Positions 43,881 to 53,699 of a DNA stretch of 64,000 nucleotides are shown piece by piece (the first letter of the stretch is position 1; every line of letters begins with the position of its first letter). The stretch is from Hyphomicrobiales bacterium (lineage in GTDB: Bacteria; Pseudomonadota; Alphaproteobacteria; Rhizobiales; Beijerinckiaceae). The notes beneath the pieces are model-generated. The model did not search any database, was not told where the DNA came from, and worked only from the letters and a program-made list of their open reading frames with translations. The translations under genes were made by a program, and so were the position numbers. The stretch spans positions 61,730 to 125,729 of the forward strand of contig UCLR01000010.1 in the NCBI GenBank assembly GCA_900473415.1, written 5' to 3'.

Positions 43881-45245
43881 CTAAGCTGCAGCCAGCAGGC
43901 GGCGCATCACGCCGGCGAAGCGCGCCCTGACCGAATCGCGCGCGACGTGCCGGCCTTCCGCCACCACCCTCCTGCCACCGACGACGACATCGCGCAAAGG
44001 CAGCGCGTTGGCGGCGAAGATCGCGCTGTCGAGCGCCTCGGCGCCGGACTTGCCGACGATGGCGGGATGCTCGGTCTCGAGCGTGATGAAATCGGCGCGG
44101 CAGCCCGGCGCAATGCGCCCGATCGCGCGGCCGCAGGCCTGGGCGCCGCCGGCGCAGGCCGCCTGCCAGAGGGCCAATCCAGTTGAGGCTTTCTCCTCGG
44201 CAAAGAGCGCACGGCGGCGATCACGCAGGCGCTGCGAATATTCGAGCTGGCGCAGCTCGGCGCCTGCATCGATCTGGATGTTGGAATCGCTACCGACGCC
44301 GAGGGCGCCGCCGGCCGCATGAAAGCGAACGCCATCGAAGATGCCGTCCCCGAGGCTCGACTCGGTGATCGGGCAAAGCCCCGCCACAGCGCCGCTGCGG
44401 GCGATGCCGTCGCGCTCGGCATCGCTCAGATGCGTGGCATGGATCAGGCACCAGCGGCGGTCGAGCGGGATCGTGTCCATCAGCAGCTCGACCGGCCGCT
44501 TGCCGGTGATCTTCAGACTGGCCTCGACCTCGGGAACCTGCTCGGCGACGTGGATGTGCACCGGGTCATCCGGCCTCAAAGACGCCACCCAACCGAGATC
44601 GTCGAGTGCCACCGCCCGCAGCGAATGCGGCGCGACGCCGAGGCGGGCGTCCGGCAGGGAGCGGATGGCGGCGGCGCTCCCTTCCAGCAATCGCAGATAG
44701 GCGTCGCGGTCGTTGACGAAGCGGCGCTGCCCGTGGACCGACGGCGCCTGCCCGAAATTGCCGAAGCGATAGAGCACCGGCAGCAGGGTCAGGCCAAGGC
44801 CGGCCTCCTCGGCAGCGGCAGCGATCGCCTCCGCCATCCGCGCGATATTGGCATAGGCGCGGCCATCCTTGTCGTGATGGAGATAGTGGAACTCGGCGAG
44901 CGCCGTGAAGCCGCCTTCCAGCATTTCGACGAAGGCCTGCGCGGCGATGGCTTGCACATCCTCCGGATCGAGCCGGTCGAGGAAGCGATACATCACCTCG
45001 CGCCAGGTCCAGAAGGAATCCTCCGGCGCACCGCGCCCTTCCGAGAGCCCCGCCATGCCGCGCTGGAAAGCGTGGCTATGCAGGTTCGGCATGCCCGGCA
45101 GCGCGAGGCCCTTGAAGCTCCTGCCTGCGCCCGGTGCCGTATCGGTTTCAACGGCGGTGATGACGCCTTCGGCGACCGTCAGCTTCACGTTCCTGGCAAA
45201 GCCTTCCGGCAGAAGGGCCTCGGCCAGATGCAGGATCTCGGTCAC
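43881..45245 (-). CDS. hutF: Formimidoylglutamate deiminase
   Basis: 454 aa amidohydrolase. Metal-binding motif LALPGMPNLHSHAFQRGMAG, ALAEFHYLHHDKDGRAYANI, VHIHVAEQVPEVEASLKITG, WCLIHATHLSDAERDGIARS and ALGVGSDSNIQIDAGAELRQ are all present. It converts N-formimino-L-glutamate to N-formyl-L-glutamate plus ammonia, step four of the five-step histidine route. Two GTG starts are possible; 45245 (MTEILHLAEALL) has GGAG seven bases upstream and is preferred to 45251. It is divergent from hutI across the operator region. Confidence 0.93.
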   Translation of the reverse strand: MTEILHLAEALLPEGFARNVKLTVAEGVITAVETDTAPGAGRSFKGLALPGMPNLHSHAFQRGMAGLSEGRGAPEDSFWTWREVMYRFLDRLDPEDVQAIAAQAFVEMLEGGFTALAEFHYLHHDKDGRAYANIARMAEAIAAAAEEAGLGLTLLPVLYRFGNFGQAPSVHGQRRFVNDRDAYLRLLEGSAAAIRSLPDARLGVAPHSLRAVALDDLGWVASLRPDDPVHIHVAEQVPEVEASLKITGKRPVELLMDTIPLDRRWCLIHATHLSDAERDGIARSGAVAGLCPITESSLGDGIFDGVRFHAAGGALGVGSDSNIQIDAGAELRQLEYSQRLRDRRRALFAEEKASTGLALWQAACAGGAQACGRAIGRIAPGCRADFITLETEHPAIVGKSGAEALDSAIFAANALPLRDVVVGGRRVVAEGRHVARDSVRARFAGVMRRLLAAA

Positions 45246-45263
45246 CGCCACGCTCCATCATTT

Positions 45264-45306
45264 AATTGCATATGCAAATGAGGACTTGCCATTTGCATAT
45301 GCAATT
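45264..45306. promoter_or_regulatory. Double HutC operator between hutF and hutI
   Basis: A perfect 17-bp inverted repeat (45264-45280 with 45290-45306) contains two copies of the palindrome TTGCATATGCAA (45266-45277 and 45293-45304), 27 bases apart centre to centre. This corresponds to the known HutC operator type. It would overlap the promoters of both divergent transcripts; on the plus strand TTGCCA (45286-45291) and TAGCAT (45310-45315) could be the hutI -35/-10. Confidence 0.85.
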
Positions 45307-45348
45307 AGATAGCATATCCGTAAGCAAAGGATAGCGGGAGGACGCGCG

Positions 45349-46575
45349 GTGTCGAAGGCTGGGAGCGAGACGCTGCTCTGCGACAGGCTCTGGACGAATG
45401 CCCGGCTCGCGACCATGGCGCCGGGCGCGCCCTATGGTGCGGTCGAGGACGGCGTGATCGCGGCGCGCGACGGGCGCATCCTCTATGCCGGTCCGCGCGA
45501 TGAGGCGCCTGCCTTCCAGGCGGCCATTACCATCGACTGCGCCGGACGCTGGATCACGCCCGGGCTGATCGACTGCCACACCCATCTGGTCTATGGCGGC
45601 GATCGCGCCCACGAATTCGAGCTGCGCCTGCAGGGCGCGACCTATGAGGAGATCGCGCGGGCCGGCGGCGGCATCCTGTCCACGGTCACCGCGACACGGA
45701 ATGCGAGCGAGGACGCCCTCTTCGCCTCGGCAGACCGGCGCCTGGCCGCGCTGATGGCGGAGGGGGTCACCACCGTCGAGATCAAGTCCGGCTATGGGCT
45801 GGAGCAACAGGCCGAGCTCAAGCAGCTCAGGGTCGCGCGCCGGATCGGTCGGGAGCGGCCCGTCACCGTGCGGACAACCTTCCTCGGCGCCCATGCCGTG
45901 CCGCCGGAATACAAGGGCCGCTCGGGCGACTATGCCGCGCTCGTGGCCGGGCCGATGCTCGAAGCCGTCGCAGCCGAGGGGCTGGCCGATGCGGTCGACG
46001 CCTTCTGCGAAGGCATCGCCTTCTCGACCGAAGAGACGAAAGGCGTCTTCGACGCCGCCAAGGCCAAAGGTCTCGCGGTCAAGCTCCATGCCGAGCAGCT
46101 CTCCAATCTCGGCGGCGCGAAGCTCGCAGCCGAGATGGGCGCGCTCTCGGCTGATCATCTCGAGTATCTCGACGAGACCGGCGTCATCGCCATGGCGAAG
46201 GCCGGCACGGTCGCGGTCGTGCTGCCGGGCGCCTTCTATTTCCTGCGGGAGACGCAGAAACCGCCGATCGAGCTGATGCGCAAGCATGGCGTCACGATCG
46301 CGCTGGCGACCGACGCCAATCCGGGCTCCTCGCCGCTGACCTCTCCGCTGCTCGTCATGAACATGGCCTGCACGCTCTTCCGGCTGACACCGGAGGAGGC
46401 GCTGGCGGGCGTCACCCGCAACGCCGCCAAGGCGCTCGGCCTGCAGGACGAGATCGGCACCATCGAGGCCGGCAAGCGTTGCGACCTCGCGATCTGGGAC
46501 ATCGAGCGCCCGGCCGAGCTTGCCTACCGCATCGGCTTCAACCCGCTTCACGCCCGCATCTGGAACGGACAATGA
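45349..46575 (+). CDS. hutI: Imidazolonepropionase
   Basis: 408 aa. Amidohydrolase metal site [100 protein letters not shown] and [20 protein letters not shown]. It hydrolyses imidazolone propionate to formiminoglutamate. GTG 45349 is chosen with GGGAGG seven bases upstream. First gene of hutI-hutH-hutG-hutU, all linked by 4-bp overlaps. Confidence 0.95.
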   Translation: MSKAGSETLLCDRLWTNARLATMAPGAPYGAVEDGVIAARDGRILYAGPRDEAPAFQAAITIDCAGRWITPGLIDCHTHLVYGGDRAHEFELRLQGATYEEIARAGGGILSTVTATRNASEDALFASADRRLAALMAEGVTTVEIKSGYGLEQQAELKQLRVARRIGRERPVTVRTTFLGAHAVPPEYKGRSGDYAALVAGPMLEAVAAEGLADAVDAFCEGIAFSTEETKGVFDAAKAKGLAVKLHAEQLSNLGGAKLAAEMGALSADHLEYLDETGVIAMAKAGTVAVVLPGAFYFLRETQKPPIELMRKHGVTIALATDANPGSSPLTSPLLVMNMACTLFRLTPEEALAGVTRNAAKALGLQDEIGTIEAGKRCDLAIWDIERPAELAYRIGFNPLHARIWNGQ

Positions 46576-48104
46576 CACCCGTCTCGCTAAACCCCGGCAC
46601 CGCCCGCCTCACCGACTGGCGCGCCATTCTCGACGGCGCGGCCTCGGCGCTCGCCGGCGACAGCGCCCGCAGCATCGCCGCCGGCCAGCAGATCGTCGAG
46701 GAGATCGTCGCGGCCGGCACCGTGACCTATGGCGTCAATACCGGCTTCGGAAAGCTCGCGAGCGTGCGCATCGCCGATGCCGATCTCGCCGCGCTCCAGC
46801 GCAACCTCATCCTGTCGCATGCGGTCGGCACCGGTCCTGCCCTGCCGGACGGGGTGGTGCGCCTGCTGGTCGCTATGAAGGCGGCGAGCCTCGCACGCGG
46901 GGCCTCCGGCGTGCGGCCAGTGGTGATCGAGGCCCTGACCGCGGCGCTGAAGGCCGACGCGCTGCCTGTCGTGCCGGCCAAGGGCTCGGTCGGCGCCTCC
47001 GGCGACCTCGCGCCGCTCGCCCATATGACCGCCGCGCTGATGGGGTTCGGCGAGATCAGGCTGAAGGGCGAGACGCTGCCGGCGGCAGAGGCGCTGCGGC
47101 GCGCGAATCTCGCTCCGCTGGCGCTCGCCGCCAAGGAGGGGCTCGCCCTCATCAACGGCACGCAGGTTTCGACCACGCTGGCGCTGACCGGGCTCGTCTC
47201 GATCGCGCGCGTCTTCGATGCTGCTCTGGTCGCGGGCGCGCTATCGGTCGATGCGTTGAAAGGCTCCGACACGCCGTTCGACCCGCGCATCCAGAATCTG
47301 CGCGGGCAGCCGGGGCAGATCCGCGTCGCCAAGATCCTGCTCGATCTCATCGCCGGCAGCGCCATCCGCGAGAGCCACCGCCATGGCGACAGCAAGGTGC
47401 AGGACCCCTATTCGCTGCGCTGCCAGCCGCAGGTGATGGGCGCCGTGCATGGATTGATCGGCAATGTCGCCGCTACGCTCGCCATCGAGGCCAACGCGGT
47501 CACCGACAATCCACTGGTGCTGGGGCCGGGCGAGATCGTCTCCGGCGGCAACTTCCACGCCGAGCCGGTCGCCTTCGCCGCCGACATGCTGGCGATGGGC
47601 GTTTGCGAGATCGGCAACCTCTCCGAGCGGCGCATGGCGCTGCTGGTCGATCCCGTCATGAGCGGGCTGCCGCCCTTCCTCGCTCGCGATGCGGGGCTGA
47701 ATTCCGGCTTCATGATCGCACAGGTCACGGCCGCGGCGCTGGCTTCCGAGAACAAGCAGAAGGCCTATCCCGCCTCGGTCGACACCATCCCGACCTCCGC
47801 CAACCAGGAAGACCATGTCTCGATGGCGACGCATGGCGCGTTCCGCCTGATCGACATGGCGAAGAATGCCGCGAGCATCATCGGCATCGAGCTGATGGCG
47901 GCAGCCGAGGCCATCGAGCATCACCGGCCGCTCAAGACCAGCGCACGGCTGGAGCCCGTGCTCGCGCTGCTGCGCGGGCGGATCGCGCCACTGACCGAGG
48001 ACCGCTATCTCGCGCCCGATCTCGCGGCAGCAACGGAACTGGTGCTTTCGGGCGCGGTCGGCGAGGCGGCCGGGCTCGATTCCTTCGCGGAGTTCGACGC
48101 ATGA
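46572..48104 (+). CDS. hutH: Histidine ammonia-lyase
   Basis: 510 aa. The MIO cofactor tripeptide Ala142-Ser143-Gly144 lies in [20 protein letters not shown]. Other marks are [55 protein letters not shown] and [20 protein letters not shown]. It removes ammonia from L-histidine to give urocanate, the inducer of HutC-controlled genes. It starts inside the hutI stop (ATGA). Confidence 0.97.
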   Translation: MTPVSLNPGTARLTDWRAILDGAASALAGDSARSIAAGQQIVEEIVAAGTVTYGVNTGFGKLASVRIADADLAALQRNLILSHAVGTGPALPDGVVRLLVAMKAASLARGASGVRPVVIEALTAALKADALPVVPAKGSVGASGDLAPLAHMTAALMGFGEIRLKGETLPAAEALRRANLAPLALAAKEGLALINGTQVSTTLALTGLVSIARVFDAALVAGALSVDALKGSDTPFDPRIQNLRGQPGQIRVAKILLDLIAGSAIRESHRHGDSKVQDPYSLRCQPQVMGAVHGLIGNVAATLAIEANAVTDNPLVLGPGEIVSGGNFHAEPVAFAADMLAMGVCEIGNLSERRMALLVDPVMSGLPPFLARDAGLNSGFMIAQVTAAALASENKQKAYPASVDTIPTSANQEDHVSMATHGAFRLIDMAKNAASIIGIELMAAAEAIEHHRPLKTSARLEPVLALLRGRIAPLTEDRYLAPDLAAATELVLSGAVGEAAGLDSFAEFDA

Positions 48105-48910
48105 GCACGGATGTCGTCACCGTCACCCGCGGTGCCTCCCCGCTTGTCCTCTCGATGCCGCATCCCGGCACCGGCCTGCCGGCGGAGGTCGCGGCGGCTC
48201 TGAACGAGCGCGGCCGGCTGGTCGAGGACACCGACTGGCATATGCGCCAGCTCTATGGCTTCGCGGAGCGCTTCCAGCCGACCATCGTCGAGGCGCAGCT
48301 CTCGCGCTTCGTCATCGACCTCAATCGCGATCCGTCCGGCGTCTCGCTCTATCCGGGGCAGGCCACGACCGAACTCGCGCCGACGACGACCTTCGACGGC
48401 GCGCCGATCTGGCAAACGCCTCCGGACGCCGCCGAGATCGAGCGGCGCAAGGCAGCGTATTTCCGACCTTATCACGCGGCGCTCGCAGCAGAGATCGAGC
48501 GGGTCAAGGCCGAGCACGGCTACTGCGTGCTCTGGGATTGCCACTCGATCAAGTCGGTGGTGCCGCGGCTCTTTCCCGGCACGCTGCCGACGCTGAATCT
48601 CGGCAGCAATTCCGGCGCGAGCTGCGCGCCGGGCGTCGAGGCGGCAGCGATCACCGCCATGGCCGGCCAGCCCTTCACGCAGATCGCGAATGGCCGCTTC
48701 AAGGGTGGCTGGATCACCCGCCATTACGGGCGTCCCTCGGCCCTAGTCCATGCGCTGCAGATGGAGATCGCGCTCTCGGCCTATCTCACCGAGGAAACTG
48801 CGCCCTGGGCCTTCGACGCGCCCAAGGCCGCGCTGCTGCAGGACGCGCTCGCCGCCATCATCGAAGCCGCACTCGGCTCAGCCGCCGCCCTCGAACGGAG
48901 CCGCTCATGA
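48101..48910 (+). CDS. hutG: N-formylglutamate deformylase
   Basis: 269 aa. COG3741 motifs [73 protein letters not shown] and [20 protein letters not shown]. It hydrolyses N-formylglutamate to glutamate and formate, the last step after HutF. This is the formylglutamate-type HutG, not formiminoglutamase. ATGA overlaps at both ends. Confidence 0.93.
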   Translation: MSTDVVTVTRGASPLVLSMPHPGTGLPAEVAAALNERGRLVEDTDWHMRQLYGFAERFQPTIVEAQLSRFVIDLNRDPSGVSLYPGQATTELAPTTTFDGAPIWQTPPDAAEIERRKAAYFRPYHAALAAEIERVKAEHGYCVLWDCHSIKSVVPRLFPGTLPTLNLGSNSGASCAPGVEAAAITAMAGQPFTQIANGRFKGGWITRHYGRPSALVHALQMEIALSAYLTEETAPWAFDAPKAALLQDALAAIIEAALGSAAALERSRS

Positions 48911-50574
48911 CCCGCCTCGACAACACCCGCACCATCCGCGCCGCCACTGGCACCGAGCTTTCGGCCAAGAGCTGGCTGACGGAAGCGCCGCTGCGCATGC
49001 TGATGAACAACCTCGACCCGAACGTCGCGGAGAACCCGCATGAGCTCGTGGTCTATGGCGGCATCGGCCGCGCCGCCCGCTCCTGGGAGGATTTCGACCG
49101 CATCGTCTCGGCGCTACGCGAACTCGAGGCGGACGAGACGCTGCTCGTCCAGTCCGGCAAGCCGGTCGGCGTCTTCCGCACGCACAAGGATGCGCCGCGC
49201 GTGCTGATCGCCAATTCCAACCTCGTGCCGCATTGGGCGAATTGGGACCATTTCAACGAGCTCGATAAGAAGGGGCTCGCCATGTATGGCCAGATGACGG
49301 CCGGTTCCTGGATCTATATCGGCACGCAGGGCATCGTGCAGGGCACCTACGAGACCTTCGTCGAGGCCGGGCGCCAGCACTATGGCGGCAGCCTTAAGGG
49401 ACGCTGGGTGCTGACCGGCGGGCTCGGCGGCATGGGCGGCGCGCAGCCGCTGGCGGCCGTAATGGCCGGCGCCTCCTGCCTCGCGATCGAATGCAATCCC
49501 GACTCGATCGATTTCCGCCTCCGGACCCGCTATCTCGACGAGAAGGCCGCGACGCTGGACGAGGCGCTGGAGATGATCGCGCGCTGGACCAAGGCCGGCG
49601 AGGCGAAGTCGGTCGGCCTGCTCGGCAACTGCGCCGAGATCCTGCCCGAGATGGTCCGCCGTGGCATCCGCCCCGACATGGTCACCGACCAGACCTCGGC
49701 CCATGACCCGGTCAACGGCTATCTGCCCAAGGGCTGGACCATGGGCGAATGGCGGCAGCGCCGTGACAGCAACCCGAAGGCCGTTGAGAAGGCGGCGCGC
49801 GCCTCGATGCGCGAGCATGTCGAGGCGATGATCGCCTTCCAGGAGATGGGCGTGCCCACCTTCGACTACGGCAACAACATCCGGCAGGTGGCCAAGGACG
49901 AGGGGCTGGAGAACGCCTTCGCTTTCCCGGGCTTCGTGCCGGCCTATATCCGCCCGCTGTTCTGCCGCGGCATAGGCCCGTTCCGCTGGGCTGCGCTCTC
50001 GGGCGATCCGGAGGACATCTACAAGACCGACGCCAAGGTGAAGGAGCTGACGCCCGGCAACACGCATCTGCACAACTGGCTCGACATGGCGCGGGAGCGC
50101 ATCTCCTTCCAGGGCCTGCCGGCACGAATCTGCTGGGTCGGCCTCGGCGACCGCCACCGGCTCGGCCTCGCCTTCAACGAGATGGTCAAGAACGGCGAGC
50201 TCAAGGCCCCGGTCGTGATCGGCCGCGACCATCTCGATTCCGGCTCCGTCGCCTCGCCGAACCGCGAGACGGAGGCGATGAAGGACGGCTCGGATGCCGT
50301 CTCCGACTGGCCGCTACTCAACGCCCTGCTCAACACGGCGTCCGGTGCGACCTGGGTCTCGCTGCATCATGGCGGCGGCGTCGGCATGGGCTTCTCGCAG
50401 CATTCCGGCGTGGTGATCTGCGCCGACGGCACGGAGGATGCGGCCGCCCGCCTCGGGCGCGTGCTCTGGAACGATCCCGCGACCGGCGTGATGCGCCATG
50501 CCGATGCGGGTTACGAGATCGCGCAGGACTGCGCCCGCGAGAAGGGTCTCAACCTGCCGGGCATTCTGGGCTGA
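48907..50574 (+). CDS. hutU: Urocanate hydratase
   Basis: 555 aa, full length. Signature segments AEAPL-like [80 protein letters not shown] (NAD-binding), [20 protein letters not shown] and [20 protein letters not shown]. It uses tightly bound NAD to hydrate urocanate to imidazolone propionate. Starts within the hutG stop (ATGA). A large palindromic element follows before hutD. Confidence 0.97.
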   Translation: MTRLDNTRTIRAATGTELSAKSWLTEAPLRMLMNNLDPNVAENPHELVVYGGIGRAARSWEDFDRIVSALRELEADETLLVQSGKPVGVFRTHKDAPRVLIANSNLVPHWANWDHFNELDKKGLAMYGQMTAGSWIYIGTQGIVQGTYETFVEAGRQHYGGSLKGRWVLTGGLGGMGGAQPLAAVMAGASCLAIECNPDSIDFRLRTRYLDEKAATLDEALEMIARWTKAGEAKSVGLLGNCAEILPEMVRRGIRPDMVTDQTSAHDPVNGYLPKGWTMGEWRQRRDSNPKAVEKAARASMREHVEAMIAFQEMGVPTFDYGNNIRQVAKDEGLENAFAFPGFVPAYIRPLFCRGIGPFRWAALSGDPEDIYKTDAKVKELTPGNTHLHNWLDMARERISFQGLPARICWVGLGDRHRLGLAFNEMVKNGELKAPVVIGRDHLDSGSVASPNRETEAMKDGSDAVSDWPLLNALLNTASGATWVSLHHGGGVGMGFSQHSGVVICADGTEDAAARLGRVLWNDPATGVMRHADAGYEIAQDCAREKGLNLPGILG

Positions 50575-50581
50575 GCCACAC

Positions 50582-50704
50582 TGTCATTCCGGGGCGGCGC
50601 GCAGCGGAGAACCCGGAACCCACGACGGGCCGACCCTTGCCCGATCTTAGAGTCGCACCCAGTCGTGGGTTCCGGGTTCGCCCTTCGGGCGCCCCGGAAT
50701 GACA
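50582..50704. repeat. ~123-bp palindromic intergenic element
   Basis: The ends are a perfect 14-bp inverted repeat TGTCATTCCGGGGC (50582-50595) / GCCCCGGAATGACA (50691-50704). Inside lies a perfect 17-bp inverted repeat (50610-50626 with 50662-50678; core AACCCGGAACCCACGAC) and a mini-hairpin CGCCC-TTC-GGGCG (50679-50691). The whole folds into a long cruciform. It sits between hutU and hutD. No ORF. It is likely a dispersed repeat (MITE/BIME-like) of this lineage. Confidence 0.75.
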
Positions 50705-50723
50705 CAGGTTGAAGGAACCTCCC

Positions 50724-51284
50724 ATGCGCATCATCCGCGCCGCCGATTGCAAAGTCATGCCGTGGAAGAACGGCGGCGGCACCACGACCGAGATCGCGGT
50801 GGCGCCGGAAGGCGCCTCACTCAGCGATTTCGACTGGCGCATCTCGATGGCGCATGTCGGGCAGGACGGGCCATTCTCGTCCTTTCCCGGCATTGACCGG
50901 ACGCTCTCAGTGCTGACCGGAAACGGCATCCGCCTCGCTTTCGGAGACGGCGAGACGGTGGCGCTCGACCGGGCGGGCAAGCCATTCTTCTTCGCGGCCG
51001 ACCGGGCAGTGGATGGGCTGCTCGTCGATGGGCCGATCGACGACCTCAATGTGATGAGCCGGCGCGACGGCTGGACCCACAGTGTCGAGCGGCTATCGGG
51101 CGGATCGCACGAGGTCAAAGCCGAACGTGGATTGCTCGTTCTGGTGGCGCGCCGTGGGGAATGGCAGGTGACCGGCGTGGCTTTGGCGGCTGGGGACAGT
51201 GCCATCCTGCCGGCACCCACTGTCGTCGCGTTGCACGCCGAAAGCGCCGGCGAACTCTTCGTTATCCGGCTTTCGCCGGCCTAG
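50724..51284 (+). CDS. hutD: HutD family protein
   Basis: 186 aa cupin-like protein. Starts MRIIRAADCKVMPWKNGGGT, then TTEIAVAPEGASLSDFDWRI, SMAHVGQDGPFSSFPGIDRT and LDRAGKPFFFAADRAVDGLL then DGPIDDLNVM. These are HutD hallmarks (MPWKNGGGxTxEI and FSxFPGxDR). HutD has been proposed to buffer the hut pathway, perhaps binding an intermediate; no enzymatic role is proven. ATG 50724 is preceded by AAGGA. It may be cotranscribed with hutU through the palindromic element or have its own promoter. Confidence 0.88.
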   Translation: MRIIRAADCKVMPWKNGGGTTTEIAVAPEGASLSDFDWRISMAHVGQDGPFSSFPGIDRTLSVLTGNGIRLAFGDGETVALDRAGKPFFFAADRAVDGLLVDGPIDDLNVMSRRDGWTHSVERLSGGSHEVKAERGLLVLVARRGEWQVTGVALAAGDSAILPAPTVVALHAESAGELFVIRLSPA

Positions 51285-51292
51285 CCAAAGCC

Positions 51293-51386
51293 GTCATTCT
51301 CGGGCGGAGCGCAGCTCCGACCCGAGAAGCTCTTGCCGAAAAGGGCGCTGGTTTACGAGATGCTCGGGTCAAGCCCGAGCATGACG
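51293..51386. repeat. ~93-bp palindromic element related to the 50.6-kb element
   Basis: Ends GTCAT (51293-51297) and ATGAC (51381-51385). The left part is a hairpin TTCTCGGG-CGGAGC / GCTCCG-a-CCCGAGAA (51297-51328). The right part is a hairpin GCTCGGG (51362-51368) / CCCGAGC (51374-51380). It fills the space between hutD and the convergent citrate synthase gene. Shares GTCATTC-CGGG type ends with the 50.6-kb element. Confidence 0.65.
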
Positions 51387-51392
51387 CTCTTC

Positions 51393-52472
51393 TCACGCCG
51401 CCTGTCGCGGCTGCGGGCCGACATAGACCGATTGCGGGCGAATCAGCTTGCCGCCGGCGATCTGCTCATGGGCATGGGCGATCCAGCCCACCGTACGCCC
51501 CAGCGCAAAGACGCAGGTGAAGGAATCCGGCGTGAATTCGAGCGCTTCCAGCAGCAGCGCCGTGTAGAATTCGACATTCGTCTCCAGCGTCCGGTTCGGC
51601 TTGCGCTCGCGCAGGATGGCGAGCGCCGCCTGCTCGACGGCCTCGGCCAGGGCAAGGCGACCGCTGTCGGCGCCGAGCCGGCGGATCGCGCCTTTCAACG
51701 CATCGGCGCGTGGATCGCGCACTCGGTAGACGCGATGGCCGAAGCCCATCAGCCGGTCGCCACGATCGAGCGCAGCTTCCAGTTGGGCGCGCGCATTCGC
51801 CGGCTCGCCGATCGCATCGAGCATCTCGATGACCGGTCCGGGCGCACCACCATGGAGCGGGCCCTTGAGCGCGCTGATGCCGGCGAGCACCGCCGAAACC
51901 AGGCCTGCGCGGGTCGAAGCGACGACGCGGGCGGCGAAGGTCGAGGCGTTGAGGCCGTGATCGGCGACAGTGACGAGATAAGTGTCGAGCGCCGCGGCCT
52001 GCTGCTGCGTCGGCGCGGTGCCCGTCAGCATGCGCAACGTGTCGGCCGCCTGCGACAGCGCCGGATCGGGAGCGATCGGCGCGAGCCCCTGCCGGATTCT
52101 CAGCGCCGCCGGCGTGAAGACGGCCGGCGCCGCCAGAAGCCGCAAGGCCGTGCCGGCATCCTCGCCATCGGGAATTAAGGCGGTCATCGCCCGCACCAAT
52201 TCGACCGGGCCGAGTTCGGCCGGCAGTGCCGCCTTGGCGACGACCGTTTCGAACAGCTCTCGGCGCGCGGCGCCGAGCGCCGCGGGAATATCCTTCGCCG
52301 CCGGCAGGCCCGGCACGAAGCCGTCCAGCATCAGCGAAACCATCTGCTCGAAGGATGTGTGCCCCGCGAGCTCATCGAGGCTGTGACCGCGGATCACCAG
52401 CCGGCCGGCCGCTCCATCGACATCCGAGAGGACGGTATGGGCGGCAACGACATTCTCAAGGCCATCGGACAT
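51393..52472 (-). CDS. Citrate synthase family protein (catalytic-type)
   Basis: 359 aa, shorter than the ~430-aa hexameric GltA. Catalytic-site motifs are present: LADHGLNASTFAARVVASTR-type (VADHGLNASTFAARVVASTR) with the first His, SALKGPLHGGAPGPVIEMLD with the second, MGFGHRVYRVRDPRADALKG with the third, and NVEFYTALLLEALEFTPDSF with the acidic residue. These fit citrate or 2-methylcitrate synthase. It is divergent from a second homologue carrying an HTH. AGGAG eight bases before the ATG. Confidence 0.85.
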   Translation of the reverse strand: MSDGLENVVAAHTVLSDVDGAAGRLVIRGHSLDELAGHTSFEQMVSLMLDGFVPGLPAAKDIPAALGAARRELFETVVAKAALPAELGPVELVRAMTALIPDGEDAGTALRLLAAPAVFTPAALRIRQGLAPIAPDPALSQAADTLRMLTGTAPTQQQAAALDTYLVTVADHGLNASTFAARVVASTRAGLVSAVLAGISALKGPLHGGAPGPVIEMLDAIGEPANARAQLEAALDRGDRLMGFGHRVYRVRDPRADALKGAIRRLGADSGRLALAEAVEQAALAILRERKPNRTLETNVEFYTALLLEALEFTPDSFTCVFALGRTVGWIAHAHEQIAGGKLIRPQSVYVGPQPRQAA

Positions 52473-52525
52473 GGCTCTGTCTCCTCATCAACGAATGGCT
52501 TGAGGATTGGGAGCCTGATCGCTAG

Positions 52526-52551
52526 AATCAATCTTGAACAATATAATCAAT
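52526..52551. promoter_or_regulatory. AATCAAT direct repeat in the divergent citrate synthase promoter region
   Basis: AATCAAT occurs at 52526-52532 and 52545-52551, 19 bases apart (about two helical turns), within an AT-rich stretch containing TATAAT (52542-52547). It lies in the 87-bp gap between the two divergent genes and is the obvious candidate site for the HTH-citrate synthase itself. Inference only. Confidence 0.4.
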
Positions 52552-52559
52552 GTATTTCG

Positions 52560-53699
52560 ATGAACGATTGGCTGACGGCGCAACAGGTGATGCAGCGGCT
52601 CGGGCTGAAGCCGCAGACGCTCTACGCCTATGTCAGCCGCGGGTTGATCGAAGCGCGCGGCGACGGCGTCGATTCACGGCGACGGCTCTACCGGGCCGAG
52701 GACGTGGCGCGGCTGGAGCATCGCAAGGCGCGCGGGCGCAAACCGGCGGCGATCGCGGAAGATGCGATCTCCTTCGGCGAGCCGATCCTGGCCTCCGGCA
52801 TCACCACGATCCTGCGCGGACGGCTGTGGTATCGCGGACGGGATGCCGCGGAGCTGGCGGAAACGGCCAAGCTCGAGGATGTGGCGCGGCTGCTGTGGGA
52901 TTGCGGCAGCGAGCGCTTCCCGCCGCTGTTCACCATCGTGCCGGACGGGCCGGCGCCTCAGCGCATCTTCGCCGTGATCGCCGCACGGGCGGCCGGCGAC
53001 GCCGCCATGGCCGGACGAACCAAGAAGGCGCTTTATCTGGAAGCCGCCTCGGTGCTCGATTCGCTGGTCGACGCCATCGCCGGGCGGCCAGGGCAAGGCC
53101 CGATCCATCATCGTCTGGCGCAGGCCTGGGGCTGCGATGCGACCGGGGCCGACCTGATCCGCCGCGCGCTGGTGCTGCTGGCGGACCATGAGCTCAACGC
53201 CTCGACCTTCGCCGTTCGCGTCACCGCCTCGACGCGCGCCTCGCTGGCAGCCTGCGTCATGGCCGGGCTCGCTGCCCTCTCCGGGCCGTTGCATGGCGGA
53301 ATGGGGCCGCGCGTCCTGTCGCTGATCCGGGAGGCGGAACGCGACGGTATCGAGGAGACCGTCACTGCGCGTCTGACTGCGGGCACGCCGCTGCCGGGGT
53401 TCGGGCACCCACTCTATCCGGATGGCGACCCGCGAGCGGCCGCCCTGCTTTCCGCCTTCGAGCCACCCCCGGCCTATATGCGGGCTGCCCGTACGATCGA
53501 GAGGATGACGGGGCAGCCGCCCAATATCGATTTCGCCTTGACTGCGCTCGCCGCGCAGCTCGGGCTGCGGGAAGACGCTCCCTTCCAGATCTTCGCGGCA
53601 GCGCGCTGCACGGGCTGGATCGCCCATGCGCTGGAGCAGAACGAGACGGGGCGGCTGATCCGCCCGCGCGCTCGCTATGTCGGTCCCGAGCCTGTCTAG
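52560..53699 (+). CDS. Citrate synthase homologue with N-terminal MerR-like DNA-binding domain
   Basis: 379 aa. Residues ~1-60 are a MerR/excisionase-like winged helix: WLTAQQVMQRLGLKPQTLYA, YVSRGLIEARGDGVDSRRRL and YRAEDVARLEHRKARGRKP. Residues ~75-375 are a citrate synthase domain: LADHELNASTFAVRVTASTR, LAALSGPLHGGMGPRVLSLI, LPGFGHPLYPDGDPRAAALL and NIDFALTALAAQLGLRE. The catalytic His of GFGHR becomes GFGHPLY, and the usual Glu-Phe-Tyr region reads NIDFALTAL, so catalysis may be altered. Such fusions are annotated in other Proteobacteria but their function is poorly known. ATG 52560. Confidence 0.88.
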   Translation: MNDWLTAQQVMQRLGLKPQTLYAYVSRGLIEARGDGVDSRRRLYRAEDVARLEHRKARGRKPAAIAEDAISFGEPILASGITTILRGRLWYRGRDAAELAETAKLEDVARLLWDCGSERFPPLFTIVPDGPAPQRIFAVIAARAAGDAAMAGRTKKALYLEAASVLDSLVDAIAGRPGQGPIHHRLAQAWGCDATGADLIRRALVLLADHELNASTFAVRVTASTRASLAACVMAGLAALSGPLHGGMGPRVLSLIREAERDGIEETVTARLTAGTPLPGFGHPLYPDGDPRAAALLSAFEPPPAYMRAARTIERMTGQPPNIDFALTALAAQLGLREDAPFQIFAAARCTGWIAHALEQNETGRLIRPRARYVGPEPV

